Of a stretch of 64,000 nt of DNA, positions 49,812-58,712 are shown piece by piece (within the stretch, counting starts at the first letter, position 1; every line of letters begins with the position of its first letter). The DNA is taken from positions 1,984,001 to 2,048,000 of the forward strand of contig NZ_LT670848.1 in assembly GCF_900142975.1 (NCBI RefSeq), in the 5' to 3' direction. Position numbers and translations under genes: made by a program. A model generated the notes under the pieces. The model made no database searches. It saw nothing but the letters and a program-made list of their open reading frames with translations, and was not told the DNA's origin. This DNA comes from Salegentibacter salegens. GTDB taxonomy: Bacteria > Bacteroidota > Bacteroidia > Flavobacteriales > Flavobacteriaceae.

Positions 49812-51830
49812 TTAAATTAATCCTTTGTATTTTCTGAAAAACCATTCTGCGGCGAGTATCAAAACAAGCAGAAATAGAAGGTAATACCAGTCTACCAAAG
49901 GTACAATTTTTTGACGGCTTTTTTGAACAGGTTTGTATTTATCCTTAGTTAGAAGTGCATTACTTATCTCCTTAAGTTGGTCTTGATAATAAACTTTAGT
50001 GCCAGAGTTTTCAGCTAAAGCTTGCATTGCATTTTTATTGGCTGAAATAAACTGCTGTTCAATATTATATGCAATTACTTCAAAACTTCCGGTACGGGCT
50101 ATTTGAGAGGTAGATTCAGTAATTTTAAAATCGTAAGTTCCAGCTGGTAAACTGCCAAAATCAACTTCATAACCATTGTTTTTTAGAATCAATTGAGATT
50201 CTAAATTTTCTGCGGAAATCACTAAATCTGCGTTTGGGTCAAATTGATAATTTTGATCGAAGAAATTGGCGGTAATCTTTATAGCTTCATTTTCGTAATA
50301 AAAAGATTTATAATCTACAGTTAACCGATCGCGCTGTTTGGTAGAAGCTATATTCTGAACCAGTTTGCCAATAAAATTATCGAATTTTTCGAATGATTTA
50401 TTCTCTAAATAAGTATTAGAGCGCCATCTCCAGATATTTTCTCCAAAAATAAATGCGTTTTTATTTTGGCCTTCACCGGCAATAGCGATTAAGGGCTGAG
50501 AAGTTTCTACATTTTCTATTTCCTGAAAATAAATGCTTTCAAAATTACTGTTTTGAACACTAAGATTTCCAAATTTATCTTCGAGCGGGGGGAAATCTAA
50601 AAACCCTGTTTCTTCAAATTGAAATTGATTAAAATTGGGATTTTTTACAGCAAAAATTTCCTGTGACTGATTCATAAAATCTTTCTCTACAAAATCCTGA
50701 ATATTATTGAGAAAATTCCAATCGGTTTGAGTTCCGGTAACCAATAGGTAATTTTGAGTATTTTCTTCCAAATCTTCAAAAACTGGTGCAAAACCGGAAG
50801 TAGGCTGATATAATATAATTAGCTGATATTCTTCCAAATTTGATAAATTATCCTGAAGATATTTTATATCCAGTTGTCGCTGTTTATTGGTTTCTATCGA
50901 CTTTTTAAATGTTCCAATATCTGGATGTGGCGTGGCACTTATCAGTAAAATTTTACTGCGTTCGTCAATAACTTCTACCGCAAACTTCCTGATGTTATTT
51001 GCCGTGTTTTTTTCATTTTCTAACGGAATAATTTCAGCTTCATACGAAAGAACACCAAGACTCGAAGCCGGAAGCTCAGCCCGAATTACCGCCGAATTGT
51101 TATCTGGATTAAGAGAAATTTTTTCTGAAAAAATTACATTTTCACCCGATCGAATTATAAATTCTGAATTTACCTGCCCTTCTCCTGAATAAGAAATAAA
51201 AACTTCTACCGGAAACCTATTATTCAAAAAAGCATAGGTATTTACATTAAATTGAGTTAATTCTAAATCTGAATATTGCGCGGTATCACCTACCACTAAG
51301 GGATAAATCTCCTGGTTATTTCCTGGTTTAAAGTAACGAAAATCCCTACCCGTACTTTGATTGCCGTCAGAAATAAGAATTACGGCCGTAGCTTTTTTTC
51401 TAAATAATTCTTTTAGTGATTCCAGCGCAGCGTTAATATTGGTTTGAGGTGTTTTAAATTGTGGCTTGTTAGAATTTGATAATTCATTACCAAAATTATA
51501 CTGAGTCAACTCAAAACGTTCCTGTAGTGCTTTATTCGCCCTTAACTCTTCTAAGATTTTCTGTACTGTATCTTCCTGTTCTAAATGTGCAATAGATTCA
51601 GAATCATCTACAGCCAAAATTAAATTTGGTTTTTCGAGTTCGTAAGTTGTAGAAGTGATTTTAGGATTTATAAGTAACAAAAGAAGTATAAAAACAGAAA
51701 GAAAACGTAAAGCAAAGAAAATATAGCTTTCTCTTCTCTTATTCCTATTCTTAAAGAGATACTGAAAAAAAGCAAACCCCAGCGCAATGATAAAGGCCAG
51801 GGCTATGAGTATGATGTTGCTTATGTTCAT
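49812..51830 (-). CDS. Membrane-anchored VWA-domain protein
   Basis: The 672-residue protein has two N-terminal helices (about 5-25 and 38-58), then a von Willebrand A domain with MIDAS-like motifs DDSES and SDGNQSTGRD, followed by long beta-rich segments, and a C-terminal helix WYYLLFLLVLILAAEWFF plus a short basic tail. Most of the protein faces the periplasm. VWA proteins of this shape are widespread in Bacteroidota, without a proven role. The prohibitin-like gene begins 14 bases after it. Confidence 0.78.
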   Translation of the reverse strand: MNISNIILIALAFIIALGFAFFQYLFKNRNKRRESYIFFALRFLSVFILLLLLINPKITSTTYELEKPNLILAVDDSESIAHLEQEDTVQKILEELRANKALQERFELTQYNFGNELSNSNKPQFKTPQTNINAALESLKELFRKKATAVILISDGNQSTGRDFRYFKPGNNQEIYPLVVGDTAQYSDLELTQFNVNTYAFLNNRFPVEVFISYSGEGQVNSEFIIRSGENVIFSEKISLNPDNNSAVIRAELPASSLGVLSYEAEIIPLENEKNTANNIRKFAVEVIDERSKILLISATPHPDIGTFKKSIETNKQRQLDIKYLQDNLSNLEEYQLIILYQPTSGFAPVFEDLEENTQNYLLVTGTQTDWNFLNNIQDFVEKDFMNQSQEIFAVKNPNFNQFQFEETGFLDFPPLEDKFGNLSVQNSNFESIYFQEIENVETSQPLIAIAGEGQNKNAFIFGENIWRWRSNTYLENKSFEKFDNFIGKLVQNIASTKQRDRLTVDYKSFYYENEAIKITANFFDQNYQFDPNADLVISAENLESQLILKNNGYEVDFGSLPAGTYDFKITESTSQIARTGSFEVIAYNIEQQFISANKNAMQALAENSGTKVYYQDQLKEISNALLTKDKYKPVQKSRQKIVPLVDWYYLLFLLVLILAAEWFFRKYKGLI

Positions 51831-51904
51831 TTATTGAAAATGGAGTTAAAAGTTAATGGTATTTCTTTTAACTAATAACTATTCACTCTTAACTACTAAT
51901 TTAT

Positions 51905-52651
51905 CTAGGTGTGCATCCCGCCGTCTACGTGAAGTACCTGGCCGGTGATATAAGCACTAAGATCACTTCCAAGAAAAACACAGGCGTTTGCGATATCTTC
52001 AGGACTTCCACCACGTTTTAAAGGGATTGCCTGTCTCCATCCATCCACAACTTTTTCATCCAGTTTTTCAGTCATTTCGGTCTCGATAAATCCTGGTGCA
52101 ATTACGTTGGTTCTAATATTCCTGGAACCAAGCTCCTGGGCCATAGATTTAGAAAATCCAATAATTCCGGCTTTTGAAGCTGCGTAATTCGCCTGGCCAG
52201 CGTTTCCGGTTACGCCAACTACAGAACTCATATTGATAATACTTCCTTTGCGCTGCTTTAGCATAGTGCGTTGTACTGCTTTGGTCATATTAAAAATAGA
52301 CTTCAGGTTTACTTCAATCACCTTATCAAAATCTTCTTCGCTCATGCGCATTAATAGGTTGTCTTTGGTGATTCCCGCATTATTAACTACAATGTCTATA
52401 GCTCCAAAATCGCTAGCCACATCTTTCACTAACTGCTCTGCTTCTTTAAAACTGGCCGCATTAGATTGATAAGCTTTAGACTTTACTCCAAGTTTACTCA
52501 ATTCGTCGGCTAATGCGTTAGCAGATTCGGCGGAGGAATTATAGGTAAAAGCAACATTAGCACCGTGTTCGGCAAAAACCTGGGCTATTCCTTTTCCAAT
52601 CCCGCGGCTACCACCTGTAATTATGGCATTTTTTCCTTCTAATAATTTCAT
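51905..52651 (-). CDS. fabG: 3-oxoacyl-[ACP] reductase
   Basis: The 248-residue SDR has TGGSRGIG, NNAGIT, NMSSVVGVTGNAGQANYAASKAG (catalytic Ser, Tyr and Lys) and NVIAPGFIETEMTEKL. The last is the FabG hallmark PGFIxTxMTxxL, ending in YITGQVLHVDGGMHT. It reduces beta-ketoacyl-ACP in fatty-acid elongation with NADPH. It lies downstream of sucD but behind a terminator. Confidence 0.95.
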   Translation of the reverse strand: MKLLEGKNAIITGGSRGIGKGIAQVFAEHGANVAFTYNSSAESANALADELSKLGVKSKAYQSNAASFKEAEQLVKDVASDFGAIDIVVNNAGITKDNLLMRMSEEDFDKVIEVNLKSIFNMTKAVQRTMLKQRKGSIINMSSVVGVTGNAGQANYAASKAGIIGFSKSMAQELGSRNIRTNVIAPGFIETEMTEKLDEKVVDGWRQAIPLKRGGSPEDIANACVFLGSDLSAYITGQVLHVDGGMHT

Positions 52652-52686
52652 ATTTATAAAAAGATTGATGTTAATTTAATAGTTTC

Positions 52687-52694
52687 AAATATAA
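52687..52694 (-). promoter_or_regulatory. -7 promoter element of fabG
   Basis: TATATTTG on the minus strand matches TAnnTTTG, 35 bases before the ATG at 52651. No clear -33 element was seen. Confidence 0.45.
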
Positions 52695-52712
52695 CAAAAG
52701 CTAATGCTTAGA

Positions 52713-52761
52713 AATAAAAAATCCTCCTGTATTTAGTGTTTATACTAAATAAGGAGGATTC
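52713..52761 (-). terminator. Intrinsic terminator after sucD
   Basis: The stem AATCCTCCT-TATTTAGT pairs with ACTAAATA-AGGAGGATT, with one bulged base. On the minus strand a T-run follows. It separates the sucD transcript from fabG. Confidence 0.9.
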
Positions 52762-52781
52762 TAATATAATTTAGAAAGATT

Positions 52782-53657
52782 TTAGCCCTTCATAACCTCG
52801 GCTACTTTTTTACCAATTTCAGCTGGAGAATCCACAACGTGAATTCCATTTTCTTTAAGAATAGCTTTCTTGGCTTGAGCTGTATCTTCGCTTCCGCCTA
52901 CGATTGCTCCTGCGTGACCCATTGTTCGTCCCGCTGGTGCAGTTTCTCCGGCGATAAAACCTATTACCGGTTTTCTATTTCCGTTTTCTTTGATCCATTT
53001 AGCAGCATCTGCCTCTAACTGACCTCCAATTTCACCGATCATTACAATACATTCGGTTTCATCGTCGTTCATCAATAATTCTACAGCCTCTTTAGTAGTA
53101 GTTCCAATAATTGGATCTCCACCTATTCCAATCGCAGTAGTAATTCCAAGACCTTGTTTTACAACCTGGTCTGCAGCTTCGTAAGTTAAAGTACCCGATT
53201 TAGATACAATTCCTACTTTCCCCTTTTTGAAAACAAAACCTGGCATAATACCAACTTTTGCTTCTCCCGGAGTAATTACCCCAGGGCAGTTTGGACCTAC
53301 CAAACGGCAATCTTTATCCTGAATATAATCGTAAGCTTTTACCATATCGGCAACAGGAATACCTTCTGTAATTGTAATAATTACTTTAATTCCTGCATCT
53401 GCGGCTTCCATAATTGCATCTGCAGCAAAGGCTGGCGGTACAAAAATTATAGAAACATCGGCTCCGGTTTTTTCAACAGCATCAGAAACTGTATTGAAAA
53501 CCGGCTTGTCAAGATGTTTTTGACCTCCTTTACCGGGAGTTACACCTCCAACAACGTTGGTTCCGTATTCTATCATTTGTTCAGCGTGAAAAGTACCTTC
53601 GCTACCGGTAAATCCCTGAACTATTATTTTTGAATTTTTATTGACTAAAACGCTCAT
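52782..53657 (-). CDS. sucD: Succinate-CoA ligase, alpha subunit
   Basis: The 291-residue protein has the CoA-binding start [33 protein letters not shown], then the ADP/GDP-forming ligase core [21 protein letters not shown], the phosphohistidine loop [11 protein letters not shown], and [12 protein letters not shown]. It forms succinyl-CoA from succinate in the TCA cycle together with SucC, which is not in the window. It is transcribed alone. Confidence 0.97.
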   Translation of the reverse strand: MSVLVNKNSKIIVQGFTGSEGTFHAEQMIEYGTNVVGGVTPGKGGQKHLDKPVFNTVSDAVEKTGADVSIIFVPPAFAADAIMEAADAGIKVIITITEGIPVADMVKAYDYIQDKDCRLVGPNCPGVITPGEAKVGIMPGFVFKKGKVGIVSKSGTLTYEAADQVVKQGLGITTAIGIGGDPIIGTTTKEAVELLMNDDETECIVMIGEIGGQLEADAAKWIKENGNRKPVIGFIAGETAPAGRTMGHAGAIVGGSEDTAQAKKAILKENGIHVVDSPAEIGKKVAEVMKG

Positions 53658-53680
53658 AAATTTTTTGATTTTTGCGATTA

Positions 53681-53688
53681 CAAAAGTA
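53681..53688 (-). promoter_or_regulatory. -7 promoter element of sucD
   Basis: TACTTTTG on the minus strand matches TAnnTTTG, 23 bases before the ATG at 53657. The -33 region shows no clear TTTG. Confidence 0.5.
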
Positions 53689-53824
53689 GGTTTTTAAAAA
53701 TAAAAGATAAAGCGTTTTGTGAAGTTTATTAGTGCGTTTTTGCTGAAAACACCGCTAAAAATTGAAATGTTTCGTTAAAGTTTAATTTACGTGCCTTCTG
53801 GAAAATTCAATTAGAACCCTCCAA

Positions 53825-55381
53825 TTAAGATTTCTGATCCCCGTTATTTTTTCGTCTTTCCAGCATTTTCTGCTTTCTATTTTCAAATTCAAGTTGTCTT
53901 TCTTGGAGCTCCTTCTCTCTCAATTCTAATTGTTTTTCTCTTTTCAGCAAATGCTCTTCCCTAATCTTCATTCTCTTTTCCATAATTTCCCGATGCTCTA
54001 TAACTTCTATAACCACGGGCTCTTCTGGAGCTTCAGGTGGTTCAGATACTTCACGTACTTCAATAATAACAGGCTCTTTGGGTGCCTTTGGTACTTCACG
54101 CACCTCAATAATTATGGGTTCTTTTGGTGCTTCCGGAACTTGCGGCGCCTCAGTTTTATTTACTTTAGGCGCTTTGGGAGGCTTGGGTACTTTCCATTCC
54201 TGTTTGGTTGGTGTGGGCGGTGTTTCGGGGAACAATCCTTCTTCGCTAGGGTTTAGTTCAAAATACTTCGATTTCTTGTATTCTCTGTTTAACTTTTCAG
54301 CAAAATCATCAGGAATATTAGATAAACGAAGTCGGATATTTTTATTCCTTATTTCATCTTTAGAATACTTACTAACACTATTGTCCAGTTCTTTTGAGAA
54401 ATTTTGAAGCTTTACATGCTTTCCATTTAAGCGAATGGTTTCACCTTCTACCTCAATAAAAAATAAATAATCTTGTTGAAGTGATGTAGTTGCGGGTACT
54501 TTCTCCCCAGGACTTGTTCTAGCAACGATGTCGTTATTAAAAAAATAAATACACAAACATAAAACCGGGATTAGAAGTCCGACTTTACTGAAAAATAACT
54601 TTCGCGAAAATTGGTTTGAAATCATAATAATTCGTTTTTTGATTAATGAATGTTTAAAGGGGCTCGTTAACGAGAATTGATGAAGGTCTCTCGAGCTATT
54701 AATAATTAAGTTAGAGTATGAAACAGGGTCAGCATTTTGTTTTAACACAGCCTCATCTGCTAGAAATTCGTGATTTAGCCGGATGGAACGTTTTAAAAAA
54801 TAAACCACTGGATTAAACCAGAAAATAATTTGAAGAATTTCTAAGATAAAAAGATCTATAGTATGAGCCTGTCTCACGTGCGCTTCTTCGTGCTGAATAA
54901 CTTCGCCAGGAATTTTATTTTCTAAGTACCGATCCTTATCTAGAAATATATACTTAAAATAAGAATAAGGTATAGTTGCAAAAGGAATTAAAACCCTGGT
55001 GCTAAACTTATTTACTTCTTTTTCATTATTGTTGATAGATGATTTTAATTTAAGGATGTTTCTTAAAAAACGCACCAAAAAGAAGGCAACCCCAATAGCA
55101 TAGATAATCCATAGAAAATCAGGAAAATAATTTTTAGTCCCGATTTCTGAATTTGAATTAGGACTATCTAATTGAGAAACAGTTTCGCTAAAACTGGCTG
55201 TAGAAAGTTCTTGGACTTCATAGCTTATAGTAATGAATGGTAAAGTGAGCGAAAAAATTAATATTAAAATCAGGAAATAGCGCTTAAAACTATGCTGTTT
55301 CTCATTCTCTAGAAATATTATATAAAAAGTATACAATATTAAAAGACAACAAATGGATTTTATAATATAAGCTTCCATCAC
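53825..55381 (-). CDS. M56-family (BlaR1-like) membrane metallopeptidase with a repetitive C-terminal tail
   Basis: The 518-residue protein has four N-terminal helices and the zinc peptidase motif HEEAH at residues 164-168 followed by FLADEAVL, the BlaR1/M56 signature. A periplasmic part after the last helix (residues about 270-400) is followed by Pro-rich segments (TPTKQEWKVPKPPKAPKV). About three tandem 15-residue repeats of the form EPxIIEVREVxxAPK come next, and then a long Glu/Arg/Lys coiled coil (REEHLLKREKQLELREKELQ). BlaR1-type proteins cleave the repressor of their partner gene when a signal is sensed. The partner here is the upstream blaI-like gene (overlap ATGA). The repeat region is unusual. 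Confidence 0.88.
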   Translation of the reverse strand: MMEAYIIKSICCLLILYTFYIIFLENEKQHSFKRYFLILILIFSLTLPFITISYEVQELSTASFSETVSQLDSPNSNSEIGTKNYFPDFLWIIYAIGVAFFLVRFLRNILKLKSSINNNEKEVNKFSTRVLIPFATIPYSYFKYIFLDKDRYLENKIPGEVIQHEEAHVRQAHTIDLFILEILQIIFWFNPVVYFLKRSIRLNHEFLADEAVLKQNADPVSYSNLIINSSRDLHQFSLTSPFKHSLIKKRIIMISNQFSRKLFFSKVGLLIPVLCLCIYFFNNDIVARTSPGEKVPATTSLQQDYLFFIEVEGETIRLNGKHVKLQNFSKELDNSVSKYSKDEIRNKNIRLRLSNIPDDFAEKLNREYKKSKYFELNPSEEGLFPETPPTPTKQEWKVPKPPKAPKVNKTEAPQVPEAPKEPIIIEVREVPKAPKEPVIIEVREVSEPPEAPEEPVVIEVIEHREIMEKRMKIREEHLLKREKQLELREKELQERQLEFENRKQKMLERRKNNGDQKS

Positions 55382-55746
55382 TTCTTATTTTTAATTTTCT
55401 GGTCTATTATCTTTTTAAGATCTTTTAATTCATCTTCACTCATATTAGATTGCTCGGTGAAAAATGAAGCGAATTGGGAAGTAGAATTATTAAAAAAGTT
55501 TTTAATAAAACCCTTCATTTGCTTCGAGGAATAATCTCTTTTTCTCACTAAAGCATAATATTCCCGGGATCTTCCAAACTGCTTATAACCAACAAAACCT
55601 TTATCCTGCATTCTTTTTAGTAAAGTAGCAACGGTGGTATTGGCCGGTTTGGGCTCTGGATAGGCATCAATTAAATCTTTCATGAAAGCTTTTTCTTGCT
55701 TCCATAAAATTTGCATTAACTGTTCTTCTGATTTAGATAAATTCAT
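55378..55746 (-). CDS. BlaI/MecI/CopY-family repressor
   Basis: The 122-residue protein has the winged-helix pattern of BlaI/MecI: SKSEEQLMQILWKQEKAFMKDLID, PANTTVATLLKRMQDKGFVGYKQFGRSREYYAL. A C-terminal helical dimer region follows (FNNSTSQFASFF). The M56 protease gene overlaps its end by four bases. BlaI-type repressors are cleaved by their M56 partner, which allows transcription. Three 15-bp operator copies lie just upstream. Confidence 0.92.
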   Translation of the reverse strand: MNLSKSEEQLMQILWKQEKAFMKDLIDAYPEPKPANTTVATLLKRMQDKGFVGYKQFGRSREYYALVRKRDYSSKQMKGFIKNFFNNSTSQFASFFTEQSNMSEDELKDLKKIIDQKIKNKK

Positions 55747-55747
55747 C

Positions 55748-55809
55748 TCTACATTAATAGAATTACATCTACAAATGTAGAATAAATATTCAGTTCTACA
55801 AACATAGAA
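55748..55809 (-). promoter_or_regulatory. Promoter of blaI-M56 with three operator copies
   Basis: Three copies of TCTACAnnnnTAGAA, read on the plus strand, are at 55748-55762, 55768-55782 and 55795-55809. On the minus strand the third carries a TTTG (-33; 55802-55799) and the second the -7 element TACATTTG (55779-55772), 19 bases apart. The first covers the transcription start region, directly before the ATG at 55746. A repressor dimer on any box would block the promoter. Confidence 0.8.
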
Positions 55810-55854
55810 TTGAATATTTAACTTTTTTATTTTAAAATGATAAAAACAAATGTG

Positions 55855-56250
55855 TTAAGACCAGGGACTTTCGTCTATCTCTTCACCAAGTTGTGAGATT
55901 TGTACGCCTTTAAAAAGTTTATTGTCTTTTAATTCCCAGATAGCCATAAAGTGGGCAAGTGGCATTTCTTCATCGGGATTTTCTATGGTTTTCACGTGGT
56001 AGGTAAACTGAATAGCGATTTGATGATCCTCTTCTACCGTTTTTTCAACTTCGGCTTTAAGCGATTCGTAGTTTTTTGACATATCATTCCGAATGGCCAG
56101 AATCTCATCAAAATTCAGCTTTTTAAGTCCGGTAGTTCCGTACCAGGTGAGATTTACATTGGGATGCAAATAATTGTCTAATGTTCCTTTTTCATCATTG
56201 AATAAGGAAGTATAAAAACTCTCAACAATCTCTTTACTTTTTAAGCCCAT
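55855..56250 (-). CDS. NTF2/SnoaL-like domain protein
   Basis: The 131-residue protein has the cone-shaped NTF2-like pattern: MGLKSKEIVESFYTSLFNDEKGTLDNYLHPNVNLTWYGTTGLKKLNFDEI at the start and HFMAIWELKDNKLFKGVQISQ near the end, with conserved aromatic residues. Members include enzymes (isomerases, dehydratases) and binding proteins. No catalytic residue set identifies a reaction. It lies six bases downstream of the lpxD-like gene and is probably translated from the same message. Confidence 0.78.
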   Translation of the reverse strand: MGLKSKEIVESFYTSLFNDEKGTLDNYLHPNVNLTWYGTTGLKKLNFDEILAIRNDMSKNYESLKAEVEKTVEEDHQIAIQFTYHVKTIENPDEEMPLAHFMAIWELKDNKLFKGVQISQLGEEIDESPWS

Positions 56251-56256
56251 AGTATT

Positions 56257-57186
56257 TTACTTTAATTTTTCCAGCAATTTAGGTAATTGCCTTAAAAGCG
56301 CCAACTCTTTTAATTTAGCCCTGGCTTCCATTGCAGGATTGCCTGTATAAATTTTATTGGCTTTTGTAGATTTCGTAATTCCGGCCTGTCCCATAAGCAC
56401 TCCACCTTTTTCTACGGTTATTCCGCTACGCATTCCCACCTGGCCCCAAACGGTAACTTCATCTTCAATAGTCACAGCTCCCGCTATTCCTACCTGGCTG
56501 GCAATAAGACAGTTTTTACCAATTACAGTATCGTGACCAATCTGAATTAAATTATCCAGCTTAGTACCTTCTTTAATGGTAGTATCTCCCGTAACACCTT
56601 TATCTATGGTGCAATTTGCTCCAATCTCTACATTATCTTCTATAACCACACGACCGCCAGATCTTAATTTATCAAAACCATCTTCGCGTTTCTTGTAATA
56701 AAATGCATCCCCACCTAAAACGGTTCCCGAATGAATAATTACATTATTGCCAATCACTGCATTATCATATATACTTACATTGGAATGAATAAGGCAGTTA
56801 CTACCTATTTTCACATTATTCCCTATAAAAGTATTAGGCTGAATATGCGTGCCCTCTCCTATTTGAGCCGAATCTGAAATAGATTTTTCGGCTTTTTTGA
56901 AAGGCTTAAAATATTGGGTGAGTTTATTAAAATCTGAAAAAGGATCTTCTGAAATAAGCAATGCTTTTCCTTCAGGACAATCTACCTTCTTATTGATTAA
57001 AATTACGGTTGCGGCCGAATTTAATGCTTTATCGTAATATTTTGGATGATCTACAAAAACAATATCACCCGGAGTTACCACGTGAATCTCATTAATTCCC
57101 AAAACCGGAAAATTAGCATCACCAATATATTGAGCATCAATAATAGTGGCAATTTGTTGCAGCGTATGTTCTTGTGGAAATTTCAT
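56257..57186 (-). CDS. LpxD-like UDP-3-O-acylglucosamine N-acyltransferase paralog
   Basis: The protein has 309 residues from ATG 57186. It is made of hexapeptide repeats of the left-handed beta-helix type (IGNNVKIGSNCLIHSNVSIYDNAVIG, IGHDTVIGKNCLIASQVGIAG) after an N-terminal domain (FPQEHTLQQIATIIDAQYIGDANFPVLGINEI). The catalytic His of LpxD is probably in IGHDTVIG. It is a second LpxD-like gene next to the lipid A genes. The acyl chain or the position it modifies is unknown. The frame extends to 57234, but that extension would run into the repeat element. Confidence 0.85.
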   Translation of the reverse strand: MKFPQEHTLQQIATIIDAQYIGDANFPVLGINEIHVVTPGDIVFVDHPKYYDKALNSAATVILINKKVDCPEGKALLISEDPFSDFNKLTQYFKPFKKAEKSISDSAQIGEGTHIQPNTFIGNNVKIGSNCLIHSNVSIYDNAVIGNNVIIHSGTVLGGDAFYYKKREDGFDKLRSGGRVVIEDNVEIGANCTIDKGVTGDTTIKEGTKLDNLIQIGHDTVIGKNCLIASQVGIAGAVTIEDEVTVWGQVGMRSGITVEKGGVLMGQAGITKSTKANKIYTGNPAMEARAKLKELALLRQLPKLLEKLK

Positions 57187-57228
57187 ATTGATGAATGTTA
57201 ATATAGAAAAAGATAAAAAATCCTTTAA

Positions 57229-57308
57229 CGTCAAGCTGAACTTGTTTCAGCTTCTAACATGAATATTAATTTTATTGACCTAGATCCTGAAATAAATTCA
57301 GGATGACG
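57229..57308. repeat. REP-like hairpin pair upstream of the lpxD-like gene
   Basis: Halves 57229-57257 (stem AAGCTGAA/TTCAGCTT) and 57280-57308 (stem ATCCTGAA/TTCAGGAT) are in inverted orientation, each 29 bases with five-base loops. They lie between the start of the lpxD-like gene and the end of efp. Confidence 0.88.
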
Positions 57309-57344
57309 ATCTTGTGAATTTGCAATCCTTTATTTCTGAAAGAA

Positions 57345-57911
57345 CTATTCTTTAATTCTTTCTTTATAAGTTCCTTTTTCGGTTTCAATTTTAATTTTGT
57401 CCCCTTCGTTTATAAATAAAGGAACATTAACCTCAGCCCCGGTTTCTACAGTTGCAGGTTTCGTGGCATTAGTTGCGGTATTTCCTTTTACCCCAGGTTC
57501 TGTATGTGATACTTCTAAAATAACACTTGCAGGCATTTCTACCGAAAGTGGCGCATTATCTTCTGTATTGATAATTACCGTAACTACTTCGCCTTCTTTT
57601 AAAAGTTTTGGTTGATCTAAAACATCTTCAACCAAACGAATTTGGGTATAATCTTCAACATTCATAAAATGATAGAATTCCCCATCATTATACAAATATT
57701 GAAACTTATGGGTTTCTACACGAACATCTTCAATCTTATGACCGGCAGAAAAGGTATTTTCAATAACTTTTCCCGTGGTTACACTTTTAAGTTTGGTTCT
57801 TACAAAAGCAGGTCCTTTTCCCGGTTTTACGTGTAGAAATTCAGTTATCTTAAAAATATCGTGGTTGTAACGAATACATAATCCGTTTCTAATATCACTT
57901 GTACTAGCCAT
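57345..57911 (-). CDS. efp: Elongation factor P
   Basis: The 188-residue protein has the three-domain EF-P pattern: MASTSDIRNGLCIRYNHDIFKITEFLHVKPGKGPAFVR, where PGKGPAF holds the conserved tip Lys that is often modified, then domain II (YLYNDGEFYHFMNVEDYTQ) and the C-terminal domain (GDTVK-like GDKIKIETEKGTYKERI). It rescues ribosomes stalled at polyproline. No EpmA/EpmB partner is seen. It follows lpxA by 10 bases. Confidence 0.96.
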   Translation of the reverse strand: MASTSDIRNGLCIRYNHDIFKITEFLHVKPGKGPAFVRTKLKSVTTGKVIENTFSAGHKIEDVRVETHKFQYLYNDGEFYHFMNVEDYTQIRLVEDVLDQPKLLKEGEVVTVIINTEDNAPLSVEMPASVILEVSHTEPGVKGNTATNATKPATVETGAEVNVPLFINEGDKIKIETEKGTYKERIKE

Positions 57912-57921
57912 TATTTTCGTT

Positions 57922-58707
57922 TTAATTAGAGCTAAAGTATCCTTTCATGATACCTCGCTGTGAGTTTTTAATAAATTCTAAAATTTCGTCCCTTTCTGCG
58001 GTTGCCTGCATTTCAGCTTCAATAATAGCAACAGCCTGGGAGTTATTATAGTTTTTCTGATATAAAATTCTATAAATATCCTGTATTTCACGAATCTTTT
58101 CGGTAGTAAATCCTCTTCGGCGTAAGCCAATAGAATTAATACCAACATAAGAAAGTGGTTCTCTTCCCGCTTTTACAAATGGAGGAACATCTTTTCTTAC
58201 CAGGGATCCGCCGGTAACAAAGGCGTGTCTGCCAATACTACAAAACTGCTGAATCGCCGCCATTCCTGCTAGAATCACGTAGTCTCCAACATTTATATGA
58301 CCGGCAAGCGTGCTATTGTTAGAAAAGATACAATTATCTCCCACAATACAATCGTGCGCAATATGACAATAAGCCATAATCCAACAATTTTTACCGATTA
58401 CGGTTTTCATTCGGTCTGTAGTTCCACGATTAATGGTAACACATTCCCTAACGGTAGTATTATCTCCAATAACCGTAATCGTATCTTCGTCGTCAAACTT
58501 TTTATCCTGCGGAATAGCAGAAATAACGGCTCCCGGAAAAATACTGCAATTCTTTCCAATTCGGGCACCTTCCATTATAGTTACGTTAGATCCTATCCAG
58601 GTTCCCTCGCCTATTACTACATTATTATGTATCGTGGTAAAAGGTTCTATCACTACGTTTTTAGCAATTTTGGCTCCCGGATGTACGTAAGCTAAAGGCT
58701 GGTTCAT
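57922..58707 (-). CDS. lpxA: Acyl-ACP:UDP-N-acetylglucosamine O-acyltransferase
   Basis: The 261-residue hexapeptide-repeat protein starts MNQPLAYVHPGAKIAKNVV and has the LpxA catalytic His in AYCHIAHDCIVGDN, FSNNSTLAGHINVGDY, and the C-terminal NSIGLRRRGFTTEKI. It catalyses the first step of lipid A synthesis. It lies between lpxC-fabZ and efp with gaps of five and ten bases. Confidence 0.97.
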   Translation of the reverse strand: MNQPLAYVHPGAKIAKNVVIEPFTTIHNNVVIGEGTWIGSNVTIMEGARIGKNCSIFPGAVISAIPQDKKFDDEDTITVIGDNTTVRECVTINRGTTDRMKTVIGKNCWIMAYCHIAHDCIVGDNCIFSNNSTLAGHINVGDYVILAGMAAIQQFCSIGRHAFVTGGSLVRKDVPPFVKAGREPLSYVGINSIGLRRRGFTTEKIREIQDIYRILYQKNYNNSQAVAIIEAEMQATAERDEILEFIKNSQRGIMKGYFSSN

Positions 58708-58712
58708 ATTTT

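Noticed and set aside
57187..57234. Upstream ATG of the lpxD-like gene (57234)
   Set aside because: The extension runs into the hairpin element at 57229, and MKFPQEHTLQQI is the usual type of N-terminus.
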